Program-made: the position numbers and the translations under genes
The notes under the pieces: generated by a model
What the model was told of the DNA's origin: nothing
The model's input: the letters and a program-made list of their open reading frames with translations, nothing else
The model's database searches: none
In this document: piece after piece, positions 8,380-15,997 of the stretch
How the letters are laid out: each line of letters starts with the position of its first letter
How positions within the stretch are numbered: position 1 is the stretch's first letter
NCBI GenBank assembly: GCA_018663485.1
Contig: JABJQI010000158.1
Location: forward strand, 1 to 21,711
DNA from: Opitutia bacterium
GTDB taxonomy: Bacteria > Verrucomicrobiota > Verrucomicrobiia > Opitutales > Coraliomargaritaceae
Direction: 5' to 3'
Length of the DNA: 21,711 nt

Positions 8380-8979
8380 ATGAATCGATCTGACTCACAT
8401 CCACTAGAACTTATCCTAGCCTCGGCGTCGCCTCGACGCAGTGAATTACTCGAGCGCATTGGGCTTCGGTTTCGAATTTGTCCAGCCGATATCGTCGAGT
8501 ATAATTCAGCCGACGATGGTCCCGCTCAGATGGTATTGCACAATGCCGGATTAAAGGCAGATGCCTTAACGACGGATTTTCCAGGTGCACTAGTACTTGG
8601 TTCAGATACCACGGTGGCGTTCGATGGTATTGTGCTGAATAAGCCGGTCGATTTAGATGATGCGCGTTCGATGCTGCAGCAGCTCTCCGGGCGTCCACAC
8701 ACTGTGTATACCTCAATCGCATTGCGATGGCAGGCCGGTGGGCTGAGCGATGATTTTGTCGAAGCCAGCCAAGTGCATTTCAAGACTTTGGACGATGCGA
8801 CTATTAGTGCTTATTTTCAATGCGTCGACCCGCTCGACAAGGCCGGTGCCTATGGCATTCAGACTGGGCGTGAGATGATTGTTGAGGCAGTCGAAGGTTC
8901 TGTTGAAAATGTCATGGGGCTACCGATTCAAGCTCTCGAGGCGCGGCTATTTGAACTCGGCTTTGATTTTCGAGTTTAA
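8380..8979 (+). CDS. maf: Maf-family nucleoside triphosphate pyrophosphatase (YhdE type)
   Basis: Hydrolyses non-canonical or modified nucleotides, and dTTP/UTP in the YhdE subgroup, to the monophosphate and pyrophosphate; a house-cleaning enzyme sometimes tied to septum control. The 199-residue protein has all Maf signatures: LASASPRRSELL (13-24) near the N-terminus, GSDTTV with the conserved Asp (74-79), GRPHTVYT (104-111), DKAGAYGIQ (153-161) and VEGSVENVMGLP (171-182). The DKAGAYGIQ motif favours the dTTP/UTP group over the m7GTP (YceF) group; this assignment is by motif only. It lies 35 bp after the tolC-like gene and 6 bp before the TonB-like gene, consistent with one operon. Confidence 0.93.
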   Translation: MNRSDSHPLELILASASPRRSELLERIGLRFRICPADIVEYNSADDGPAQMVLHNAGLKADALTTDFPGALVLGSDTTVAFDGIVLNKPVDLDDARSMLQQLSGRPHTVYTSIALRWQAGGLSDDFVEASQVHFKTLDDATISAYFQCVDPLDKAGAYGIQTGREMIVEAVEGSVENVMGLPIQALEARLFELGFDFRV

Positions 8980-8985
8980 AGCTGA

Positions 8986-10125
8986 TTGACTAGATATACT
9001 TTGGCTCAGGCATCTACAACACTACGGCTCGAAAATCCGTTTAAACAAGCGAGGCGGGAGCAATGGTGGTCGTCCGCTGCAGCTCTAATGATTGCGTTGC
9101 TGCTGCACATCACTCTGCTCGTGGTCGTGCCGGATAAGTTGCTGATGTCTAGCGCTGCACTAAATGTGCAAGATGAGCCGCTCGAAATTATATTGCTACC
9201 GCCTGAACCACTCACAGCTGATGAGCTTAAATTCGTCGAAGCGAATCCTGAGGTGCCAGAAAATGAGCCAGATCGTAAGGATCAATATTCCTTCCGCGCG
9301 CAACAAGCCTCTGATCAAAGCCTCAAGGAAGCATTACTAGACGTACCAAAGGTTGACGGTGAGGAGTATTCGCAAAAAATCATTCAAGGGACGATGGTAC
9401 CGGCAGTACCACTGACTCCCGGTATATATGTTGCCGCTGCGCCGCTAGGCGAAGGCGAGGGCCTGGATGGTGCTAAGAACAGGGCGCCAGCAGCGCAGAT
9501 AACGCCGCAGGTAGTGCCACTGCCAGCTCCAGACTTTATTCAACCACAGCCGATCACCGTCGATGGCTCTGGTAGTCGCCTAAAGACGCTCGGCGCTGGC
9601 AAAGACATGGTTGAGATTTCAGACCCTGAGCTAGCGATCAACCTCTATCGGCCACAGCCGCAAACAATCCAGCAACAACTTGAGGCGGGTGGCAGCGGTG
9701 GTGCGCCTGATGCCCAGCCAATGCCGCGGCCGCGACCGACTCTCTCACCAGATCTGATTCATGGTCCCGTAATGCGCTCAGATGGTTCCGCTAGTCGACG
9801 TGGTGCACTGGCGATTGATGCAAGCTTCAGCGAGTTCGGGGAATATCAACAGCAGTTCTACGCTGCACTTCAGGCTGGGTGGTATCAAGAAATCGAGTTC
9901 TTCCAACCGATTGATACGTCTACTCGTGTGGTAGTACGCTTTCGTATTACCGCAGATGGCGTGATACACGATGTAGAAGTGTTGCATACTACTGCCAGTC
10001 AGATCGCCACCTTGATCTGTCAGACCGCGCTGACAAAGCGCTCCCCGTTTCGCTCATGGACCAAAGAGATGCTTATGGTCTTTGGCCAAGAGCAAACGTT
10101 AGAAGTAGTCTTTCATTATCGCTAA
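8986..10125 (+). CDS. TonB/TolA-like envelope-spanning protein
   Basis: A 379-residue protein with TonB-like architecture: a short cytoplasmic N-terminus, one membrane helix (about 28-49, including ALMIALLLHITLLVVV), a long Pro/Gln/Glu-rich periplasmic spacer (about 60-280) and a compact C-terminal domain (287-379) with VVVRFRITADGVIHDVEVL resembling the alpha/beta fold of TonB and TolA C-termini. TonB passes proton-motive force energy to outer-membrane receptors; whether this protein does so is inferred. The usual helix His is present (H41). The start is uncertain: there is no ATG before the membrane helix, so TTG at 8986 (6 bp after maf) or TTG at 9001 must serve. No ExbB, ExbD, TolQ or TolR gene is in the window. 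Confidence 0.65.
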   Translation: MTRYTLAQASTTLRLENPFKQARREQWWSSAAALMIALLLHITLLVVVPDKLLMSSAALNVQDEPLEIILLPPEPLTADELKFVEANPEVPENEPDRKDQYSFRAQQASDQSLKEALLDVPKVDGEEYSQKIIQGTMVPAVPLTPGIYVAAAPLGEGEGLDGAKNRAPAAQITPQVVPLPAPDFIQPQPITVDGSGSRLKTLGAGKDMVEISDPELAINLYRPQPQTIQQQLEAGGSGGAPDAQPMPRPRPTLSPDLIHGPVMRSDGSASRRGALAIDASFSEFGEYQQQFYAALQAGWYQEIEFFQPIDTSTRVVVRFRITADGVIHDVEVLHTTASQIATLICQTALTKRSPFRSWTKEMLMVFGQEQTLEVVFHYR

Positions 10126-10173
10126 AAAATATTGTGATCTTGTTTTACGTCGTCACACTTAAAATTTTACTCG

Positions 10174-11016
10174 ATGAATTCGCTTCAACAGATAACTCAA
10201 GTCAGTGACCTACCACTCGGCTCCGGGGTTCGTTTGATCACATCAAATCAGCATGGTTTGGTCGCGCTGGATAAGCCTGCCGGGCTGATGTCGCATCCGA
10301 ATAATGATGGTGAGACAATGCGTTCGTTGCTGCAGGCTAGTTACGACTACGACGGCGAGGTTTACACTTGGCAAGTCGGTGACGTGAAGCATCGAGCATG
10401 GCTGATTAATCGTCTCGATTCGCCGACATCAGGCGTGATACTACTTGCGCTTAACGAGGATATTAACACCACGATTAAGCAGCGGTTTTCCACTCATCAG
10501 GTAACTAAAGTCTACTATGCGTTGGTGAAACGCGTACCTTCGGTGCCGGCAGGTTCTTGGAGTGATAATTTGAGGAAAGATGTGTATCGCGGTAAAAAAC
10601 TAATTAAAGGTGGGCAAAGAATCCCTGCAAAGACCCGTTATCAAGTCGCCAAAACCGTGACGGGTGGATTTCCGATCGCACTGCTTCGATTGATGCCACT
10701 GACTGGGCGAACGCATCAACTTCGTGTGCAATGTAAGAATCATCGTCATCCGGTTGTCGGTGACCGCACCTATGGTAGCTTTGGTTTCAATAAAGAAGTG
10801 GCAATCGAAACCGGTGAAAAACGGATGATGCTTCATTCTGCAGAGACTTCAATGCGTTATCCCTATCAAGGCAAGATGCATGATTTTAAGGCGGAATCTG
10901 AATTGCCAGAAGCCTTTGATCAAGTCATGCGTTTTCGACCTGGGTGCAATGTCCGTAATGCGGCTGCATTAAACGCGCCGCCTAATTCACTAGCAAACCG
11001 CCGCTTTCGGCGATAG
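10174..11016 (+). CDS. RluA-family RNA pseudouridine synthase
   Basis: Isomerises specific uridines in rRNA or tRNA to pseudouridine. The 280-residue protein has the RluA catalytic motif INRLDSPTSGVILLAL with the nucleophile D82, LVALDKPAGLMSHP (29-42) and the C-terminal GRTHQLRVQ (178-186) followed by HPVVGDRTYG. There is no N-terminal S4 domain, as in RluA, TruC and related short members. The SPTSG stretch replaces the more usual KDTSG. The substrate site cannot be told from sequence. The ATG at 10174 comes 48 bp after the TonB-like gene, so it may be the last gene of that operon. Confidence 0.9.
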   Translation: MNSLQQITQVSDLPLGSGVRLITSNQHGLVALDKPAGLMSHPNNDGETMRSLLQASYDYDGEVYTWQVGDVKHRAWLINRLDSPTSGVILLALNEDINTTIKQRFSTHQVTKVYYALVKRVPSVPAGSWSDNLRKDVYRGKKLIKGGQRIPAKTRYQVAKTVTGGFPIALLRLMPLTGRTHQLRVQCKNHRHPVVGDRTYGSFGFNKEVAIETGEKRMMLHSAETSMRYPYQGKMHDFKAESELPEAFDQVMRFRPGCNVRNAAALNAPPNSLANRRFRR

Positions 11017-11194
11017 ATTTTAGAGGAGTTTCGCCAGTCAGGAGAGACGATTTCATGTGTGCGAATTGCTGCTTTCGATGAGCTAAGCACGGCGACTGAC
11101 CCTGCAAAAAGCATGCTGATTCACCGCCTAGAGATATAAGTATAAGTTATTCTTTGCTTTGTTAGTTTTAGTGGGGTATGCTTTACTCTTACAA

Positions 11195-11764
11195 ATGCAG
11201 ATCGACCATCATTACCATCGTGACGAGCGTCTAATTATTCGGCTTGCTGTGGTCCTCGGTGTGGCGATGGGGGTGTTGGCAATATTTCTCACGCAGAAAT
11301 ACAGTTCACCTCAAGAGCAGGTATCACCCGCAGCTGTATGGTCTGTGGTGTATGAGCTTGCCAACCAGGCAGACTTGGATCCGGAGTTTGTCTATGCCTT
11401 GGCTTGGGCCGAGAGTGGGTTGAATCCCAAGGCACGCAGTTCTGTCGCACGTGGCATAATGCAGATCACCCGTCCGGCGTGGAACGAAGTGACGGATGAG
11501 TCCTATCGTTTAGCATGGGAGTGGCAAACTAGTCTCCGAATCGGGATCGATTATTTAGCCTATTGTCGCGACTACTTGAAGTCACGTGATTCCTTCAGCT
11601 ACCCGTTGTTGGCTGCCAGTTATCGTTATGGCCCGTACCACGTGCAGGATAATAATTTTGATATCAAGCAGGTTAAGCTGCCGAAAAACGAAATTTATCA
11701 ACGTATCTTCGCAGGCCATGTGCGTCCTGTTGCCCCACCGAAAATAATTGCTGCCGATCAATGA
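11195..11764 (+). CDS. Membrane-anchored lytic transglycosylase (SLT domain)
   Basis: Predicted to cleave the peptidoglycan glycan strand with formation of 1,6-anhydromuramic ends, acting in the periplasm. With the ATG at 11195 the protein has 189 residues: a membrane helix at about 15-33, then an SLT (goose-lysozyme-like) domain. The catalytic Glu is E73 in ALAWAESGLNPKARS; the GLMQ motif is present as GIMQITRPAW (from 87), followed by a stretch typical of the family (RIGIDYLAYCRDYL). The third motif reads AASYRYGP where most members have A-Y-N-A-G-P, so the substrate cleft may differ. A TTG at 11159 would add 12 hydrophobic residues; I prefer the ATG. The stop is 3 bp from the stop of the convergent next gene. 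Confidence 0.82.
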   Translation: MQIDHHYHRDERLIIRLAVVLGVAMGVLAIFLTQKYSSPQEQVSPAAVWSVVYELANQADLDPEFVYALAWAESGLNPKARSSVARGIMQITRPAWNEVTDESYRLAWEWQTSLRIGIDYLAYCRDYLKSRDSFSYPLLAASYRYGPYHVQDNNFDIKQVKLPKNEIYQRIFAGHVRPVAPPKIIAADQ

Positions 11765-11767
11765 CGA

Positions 11768-12448
11768 TTAATACGTATCCACTATTTCTGGGTAGATTTG
11801 CCCAGTCGCACTGATTTTAAATAGGTAAACCTTGCCAAGTTGCATGCGAGTGTAGATGGCATTACCAAACACAGCTTGGATGCCGTATTGGCTCAAGCGG
11901 TTGGGTTCGTTGGCGAGCTCCCAAATAGCGTTCCAAAAGATGTTCCGATCCTTCAAATCAAGGGATTCGGTGATCGTGTAGTAGCGCTCAGGTACAGTGC
12001 CGGTAATTTCGATCGCTTCGCCATTGGCGGGCTTGGTCGTTTCTCCATAGATGCGTCGCCATAAATACAGGGCGCGCTCGGTGCCGTCCTTAACGTATTC
12101 GTTGTTGAACTTTACGATCAAGGCATCGAAGTGAACGAGGTCGCCGCTGACGGTGAAGCGTTGCTCCGAGACTAGCGTCCTGGGTTCATTGGCAGCGGTT
12201 TGAACGAAGCGCACAACGCTTTCTAATTCGCCCAGATCGTTGCGCGTTTGTGATTCTAGAATCGCGTAGCCGATTTGCTCTTCACGGGTGAGGTTACGCA
12301 ACGCTTTGTTGAGCTGGTGATTCTCTGTCAGTAGTTCGTGGATGCTTGCGGTGGCATGATAAAAGCTCACTCCTAGAATGCCCGCTGTGATGAGAACCGC
12401 CAGCACGACGAACGTGGCAATCAGTCTAGTTTTAATGCGTTTTACCAT
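11768..12448 (-). CDS. Unknown single-pass membrane protein with coiled coil
   Basis: No family recognised. The 226-residue protein starts MVKRIKTRLI and has one clear membrane helix (about 8-30), then a heptad-like stretch (33-56) suggesting a short coiled coil, and a soluble domain of about 170 residues rich in charged and aromatic residues (for example ALYLWRRIYGET). The basic N-terminus predicts that the C-terminal domain is outside the cytoplasm. The layout recalls sensor-type membrane proteins but no HAMP, kinase or cyclase domain follows. Its end is nearly back to back with the lytic transglycosylase (3 bp between stops). It lies in a - strand series after metF and the DUF971 gene but is separated from the latter by 184 bp. 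Confidence 0.75.
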   Translation of the reverse strand: MVKRIKTRLIATFVVLAVLITAGILGVSFYHATASIHELLTENHQLNKALRNLTREEQIGYAILESQTRNDLGELESVVRFVQTAANEPRTLVSEQRFTVSGDLVHFDALIVKFNNEYVKDGTERALYLWRRIYGETTKPANGEAIEITGTVPERYYTITESLDLKDRNIFWNAIWELANEPNRLSQYGIQAVFGNAIYTRMQLGKVYLFKISATGQIYPEIVDTY

Positions 12449-12632
12449 TGTGAAGACTAAACCATGAGTTAGGTGGGACCGACAAGGGCGATTTATTTGG
12501 AATAATTGTATTCAATGGTATCAGTGGAGTTGTAGAGCCGCTGTAGTGCCCAATTAATGACGCTTAATTTAAAACAACAATGGAGTCCTGTTCAGTCCTG
12601 CTTGGGGCAGTGCCCTATTTAGCTGTTACGAA

Positions 12633-12944
12633 TTAGCTCTGTGGTAGTTTAGCTTCGAGGCTTTTAAAATATTCCCAACTAAATATGCCGCTCCTATGAC
12701 CATCACTGAACCATGGACTGACGCCATAGTTCCCTTGGAAGTCCCATCCTTGAATCGTAACAGCAGAGAATTCTTTTGGGCCATCGCCGCCGTATTGATT
12801 ACCGAAAATGTCTTTCTCGCCGATGTTTTGCGCACTTGGCGAGTGTTGGCGCAGAAAATCAGCTGGGAAGTAGCTTTCGCTGCCATCTTGCCAGAGAATG
12901 CAGAGTTCACTGCCTATCAGTTGTAAATTAGTTGGTTTGGCCAC
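12633..12944 (-). CDS. DUF971 (gamma-butyrobetaine hydroxylase N-terminal-like) protein
   Basis: A 103-residue stand-alone version of the small domain found at the N-terminus of gamma-butyrobetaine hydroxylases. The two conserved WxDG-type segments are present: ILWQDGSESYFPADFLRQH (16-34) and FSDGHRSGIFSWEYF (79-93), with GNYGVSPWF before the second. In many members the first segment ends in a Cys-containing stretch thought to bind metal; here it reads SPSAQN without Cys. The function of stand-alone members is not established. The start is a GTG at 12944. It follows metF by 74 bp and may be cotranscribed or use its own promoter there. Confidence 0.8.
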   Translation of the reverse strand: MAKPTNLQLIGSELCILWQDGSESYFPADFLRQHSPSAQNIGEKDIFGNQYGGDGPKEFSAVTIQGWDFQGNYGVSPWFSDGHRSGIFSWEYFKSLEAKLPQS

Positions 12945-12975
12945 GATATAGAAGTTATTGCATGAGCGATGCTGG

Positions 12976-12990
12976 TTAGATTGAATCTAA
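12976..12990. promoter_or_regulatory. Perfect palindrome, possible operator
   Basis: TTAGATT-G-AATCTAA, a perfect 7+1+7 palindrome, lies 32 bp upstream of the DUF971 GTG, between metF and that gene. A loop of one base is too short for an RNA hairpin of full length, so a protein-binding site is more likely than a terminator. The evidence is the symmetry alone. Confidence 0.25.
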
Positions 12991-13018
12991 AATTAAATTA
13001 ATCTCAGTAATTAATAAT

Positions 13019-13909
13019 TTATTTATAAAATCCAACGCTTTGTATCTTTTCCATCAGAGCAATGGCGGGGCCGGAACGATTGAGAATGTAGAGGTGGATC
13101 CCTGGTGCATTTCGTTTCAATAATTCGTGAGCTTGCTGATAGCTCCACTCAATTCCGATCGCTTCGACTGCAGCCTTGTTATTGCCAGCGGCAATGAGTT
13201 GTTCGTTGAGCGCTGCGGGGATGCTGGTGCCACACATGTCACAGAAGCGCAGTGCTTGTTTGTAGGAAGTCACGGACATCAGGCCGGGTAGTATGGGAAC
13301 AGTAATCCCGGCACGACGGCAATTGTCGACGAACTCAAAATAGGCATTGTTATCAAAGAACAATTGCGTAGTAACGAAAGTCGCTCCTGCATCGACTTTG
13401 CGTTTAAGATTGAGCAGGTCGATTTCTAGTGAAGGGGCTTCAGGGTGCTTTTCGGGGTAGCCCGCGACGCCCAAGTCGCATTCTGGGTATACTTCGCGAA
13501 TCAGTTGTACCAGTTCGTTGGCGTATTTGAGTCCATCTGGATGTGGTGTGAAGTTGGTTTCGCCTTTGGGTGGATCACCTCGCAGCGCCATGATTTGCTT
13601 GAGGCCTGCTGATTTGAATTCGGCAATGGTTTGTTTTAACTCCTCACGCGAGTGCCCAACACAGGTGAGGTGGGGCATGACTGCGTAGCCATAGTCTTCG
13701 TGCAGCTTTCGCGCGTAGTTTAAGGTGCGATTGCGTGTGCTGCCGCCAGCACCGTAAGTGATTGAGACGAAGTCAGGGTTATAGGCCTGAATGTCTTTTG
13801 CGGTACGGAGTAGTTGCTGTGCAGTTTCCTCTGATTTCGGAGGAAAGAATTCAACTGAAAAGAGTGGATCATTGGTTGTTAGGCGATGTTTGAGGGAAAG
13901 TGTCTTCAT
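13019..13909 (-). CDS. metF: 5,10-methylenetetrahydrofolate reductase
   Basis: FAD enzyme that reduces 5,10-methylene-THF to 5-methyl-THF, the methyl donor for methionine synthesis. The 296-residue length matches bacterial MetF. Motifs in order: SVEFFPPKSEE with the acid-catalyst Glu (E20, equivalent to E. coli E28), VSITYGAGGSTRNRT (48-62), MPHLTCVGHSREEL, MALRGDPPKGE with the FAD/folate Asp (D112, equivalent to D120), VAGYPEKHPEA (148-158), TQLFFDN (181-187) and PGLMSVTSYKQ. The ATG at 13909 is the family start; there is no Shine-Dalgarno and an upstream reading frame ends in an ATGA overlap with it. No methionine synthase gene is in view. Confidence 0.96.
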   Translation of the reverse strand: MKTLSLKHRLTTNDPLFSVEFFPPKSEETAQQLLRTAKDIQAYNPDFVSITYGAGGSTRNRTLNYARKLHEDYGYAVMPHLTCVGHSREELKQTIAEFKSAGLKQIMALRGDPPKGETNFTPHPDGLKYANELVQLIREVYPECDLGVAGYPEKHPEAPSLEIDLLNLKRKVDAGATFVTTQLFFDNNAYFEFVDNCRRAGITVPILPGLMSVTSYKQALRFCDMCGTSIPAALNEQLIAAGNNKAAVEAIGIEWSYQQAHELLKRNAPGIHLYILNRSGPAIALMEKIQSVGFYK

Positions 13910-14290
13910 ATTAACGAATCAACGTATGCTGATATGATGATATGTAAAGTTTTATATTGCGATGATCGCATGGGTCGATGGCTGCAACCGCGAAGTTCCA
14001 GTCGCAGGTCGGAGTCAATTTGAGCGGAGTGGCAGTCATAGTGTTGAGCTCGTATTGCATAAGTCTTGGGGAATATGCGTAGATTGTTTCCCAGGGTGCT
14101 AATAAAAGCCCCTTCTTTGCATCGTTTGGAATAAGGAACAGCCATGGCTCCTAAGATTTAAATAATAGTGGCCACCATTGCGATTTCGGCCAGCAAATAT
14201 ATGTGTCTTGATCAGAGTACGAATGTATGTGTCGTTTTAAGCGTACAATTTTTAAGCTATGCGGAAAATCGTTTTATAAAGCGTGAAATA
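13910..14290 (-). other. 381-bp region upstream of metF with a doubtful 79-codon frame
   Basis: This gap between lpxI and metF has no established gene. On the - strand a frame from ATG 14145 to TGA 13906 (79 codons, starting MAVPYSKRCKEG) overlaps the metF start as ATGA. Its composition (Cys, His, Ser, Arg rich) does not look like a typical protein and I recognise no family. The same RNA could form local stems, for example a 7-bp CTGCGAC/GGTTGCAG-type stem (one G-U) over 13981-14007 and an interrupted CTGGGAA/TTCCCCAAG stem (14065-14094). TTTTAAGC occurs twice at 14235-14242 and 14250-14257, 15 bp apart. I do not recognise a SAM, SAH or THF riboswitch consensus. Confidence 0.35.
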
Positions 14291-15169
14291 TTATTCTACT
14301 GCCAACTCGTTGTGTGCAGAGAAGCCAAGGAGTTCGATCTTGAGTGAATGGGCTTTTTCTAGAATGCTTGCTTTATCAAGAATCAGGACACTGCCACTTT
14401 CTAATACGGCGGTGCGAATGCCCGACTCATCCATCACGTCCAGTGTGCGGTGGCCAAAGACTGGTACGTCAAAGCGATAGTCTTGCCCCCGTTTTACGGT
14501 CTTCACAAAAATAAGATCTTCGGTTTTAAATGTGCCAGCGCGGCGCAACATCGGGTCGGTCCCTTCGTAAGCCTCGACTGCCAGTACCGTGCCATGTCGT
14601 ACGACGACGCTTTGGCCGACGTCGAGATCTGCCATGCCTTTGGCGATGTTGATGCCGTGCGCGATATCCGTTAACCCTGCCTTTAATTTCCCTGTAGTCA
14701 TTAAGCCTTCGTTCGCGAGTTGATCATCCAGAAACGACCGGGCATCGAGCATCGAGATATCGATCGCTTCGATTTCGGAGGCAATCGCACCGAAGATGGT
14801 CTCGGCATTTTTGATCTTTAGGCTATTTAGAATTTTTAGGGCTTTTAGGTCCGGATGTAGACCGTGAAACAGGCGTCGCGGTGTGATTTGTCCAGCCATG
14901 AAAGCATAGCTACAATCGAGTTTCTTTAGCGATTTGAGTAGTTTTCCGAGTTGTCCTACTTTGATTTGGATGTGTTCGTTTGCTGGGATTGAGTCGATCA
15001 ATGCTGGCTCCGTCTCTCCTGCAAAGGACACGATGCGCAGCGGCAAACCAGCCGCGCGAATACGCTTGGCCGCCAGTATCGGGTATCGTCCTTTACCGGC
15101 AATTAATCCGATGGGACGCTGGTCAAAGGTGTCTGGTAGGAATTGCGATCGGGGCAGGGGGGGGCTCAT
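14291..15169 (-). CDS. lpxI: LpxI, UDP-2,3-diacylglucosamine pyrophosphatase
   Basis: Converts UDP-2,3-diacylglucosamine to lipid X and UMP in lipid A synthesis; the peripheral-membrane alternative to LpxH. The 292-residue protein has the family landmarks: PIGLIAGKGRYPILAAKRIR (19-38), VGQLGKLLKSLKK (71-83) and AFMAGQITPRRLF (89-101) in the N-terminal domain; then SMLDARSFLDDQLANEG, the catalytic-domain DLDVGQSVVVRHGTVLAVEAYEGTD (181-205) and QDYRFDVPVFGHRT (229-242). The usual length is 270-290, so the few extra residues at the N-terminus may not be used. It begins 9 bp after the FecR-like gene and is last in the leuS unit. Its presence supports an LPS-bearing outer membrane. Confidence 0.94.
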   Translation of the reverse strand: MSPPLPRSQFLPDTFDQRPIGLIAGKGRYPILAAKRIRAAGLPLRIVSFAGETEPALIDSIPANEHIQIKVGQLGKLLKSLKKLDCSYAFMAGQITPRRLFHGLHPDLKALKILNSLKIKNAETIFGAIASEIEAIDISMLDARSFLDDQLANEGLMTTGKLKAGLTDIAHGINIAKGMADLDVGQSVVVRHGTVLAVEAYEGTDPMLRRAGTFKTEDLIFVKTVKRGQDYRFDVPVFGHRTLDVMDESGIRTAVLESGSVLILDKASILEKAHSLKIELLGFSAHNELAVE

Positions 15170-15178
15170 AGCAGGGGA

Positions 15179-15997
15179 CTATTTATTGAACTCGTAAGGA
15201 CGTTTAACAGCTTGGTTCAGGTGGGTGGGCGATGCAATCAGAACAGGTCGAGGCGGATGGCCATTGTGACCTGCTTTAAAAAAGACTCGTGTGCTGGCAT
15301 GTTGAGTGGCTTGTGCGAATTGTTCAATTGCTTTGGGCAGTGAGCTGAGTGTCATGTTCTCGGTGACTTCACCGAGTACGGCACTTTGTGGACTGATACG
15401 AATGCTCTGCGGATTGATGATTAATTCTCGTTGCTTTGGATCTGGGTATTTATAGGTCAGAAGACCTGAGTAAGCGCTGATCTGGGCGCCCATATTGTTG
15501 TACTGAATAATGCATGCAGCCGAGTGGATTTGTAATTCTCCTGTCGGCAGAAATACATGCGCTTCTGAAAGCGGTGAAAGGTTATTACTGACGACTGCAA
15601 GGTCTCCATTAATTAACCGTATCGAGAGGATCGATCTAGATGGCTCGTTGGAGAGGCGCTCTCTTTTATTGGTGAATGGTTTTTGGACAAAGGTTTCGAA
15701 TAGAACTGCCGATTTTTCGCCGATGCCGATACCCATGCCATTGGAGAGTGCGAGGAAGATATGAGCGTTTTTGCCAGTTTCGACGGTGCAAGCATTCAGG
15801 GTGAGCGTGTCGTGTAGCTTTGGCTGTGTGCTGTATGATTCTGCATCTTCAATTTGAACGCTGCCTTGGATGCTGGTGGCGAATGCGATGCCTTCGGCCA
15901 TCTCTTCGGCATGCGAGACGAACGCTCCGCCTAGAAAACTTGCTCCGCTGACTAGGCAGCAGAGAGTATTCCAACAGGATTGAGTTTTGATCGGCAT
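15179..15997 (-). CDS. Secreted FecR-like protein of unknown role
   Basis: A 272-residue protein with a likely signal peptide (1-30, cleavage after SHA). The region at about 70-105 (CTVETGKNAHIFLALSNGMGIGIGE) resembles the FecR beta-fold found in sigma-factor regulators and in many exported proteins; the resemblance is modest. No membrane helix beyond the signal peptide is seen, so it is probably periplasmic rather than a true anti-sigma FecR. Its ATG overlaps the leuS stop by one base (TAATG) and lpxI starts 9 bp after its end, so expression is tied to both. The C-terminal third (205-272) has no features I recognise. Confidence 0.7.
   Translation of the reverse strand: MPIKTQSCWNTLCCLVSGASFLGGAFVSHAEEMAEGIAFATSIQGSVQIEDAESYSTQPKLHDTLTLNACTVETGKNAHIFLALSNGMGIGIGEKSAVLFETFVQKPFTNKRERLSNEPSRSILSIRLINGDLAVVSNNLSPLSEAHVFLPTGELQIHSAACIIQYNNMGAQISAYSGLLTYKYPDPKQRELIINPQSIRISPQSAVLGEVTENMTLSSLPKAIEQFAQATQHASTRVFFKAGHNGHPPRPVLIASPTHLNQAVKRPYEFNK

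Noticed and set aside
11159..11194. TTG start 12 codons upstream for the lytic transglycosylase
   Set aside because: Adds a second short hydrophobic run before a normal membrane anchor; the ATG at 11195 gives the usual topology. Not excluded.
12584..12600. Short direct repeat AGTCCTG-TTC-AGTCCTG in the gap after the DUF971 gene
   Set aside because: Seven bases repeated once is expected by chance and has no associated structure.
13910..14160. SAM, SAH or THF riboswitch upstream of metF
   Set aside because: I could not match any conserved core of these classes by eye; only generic short stems are visible.
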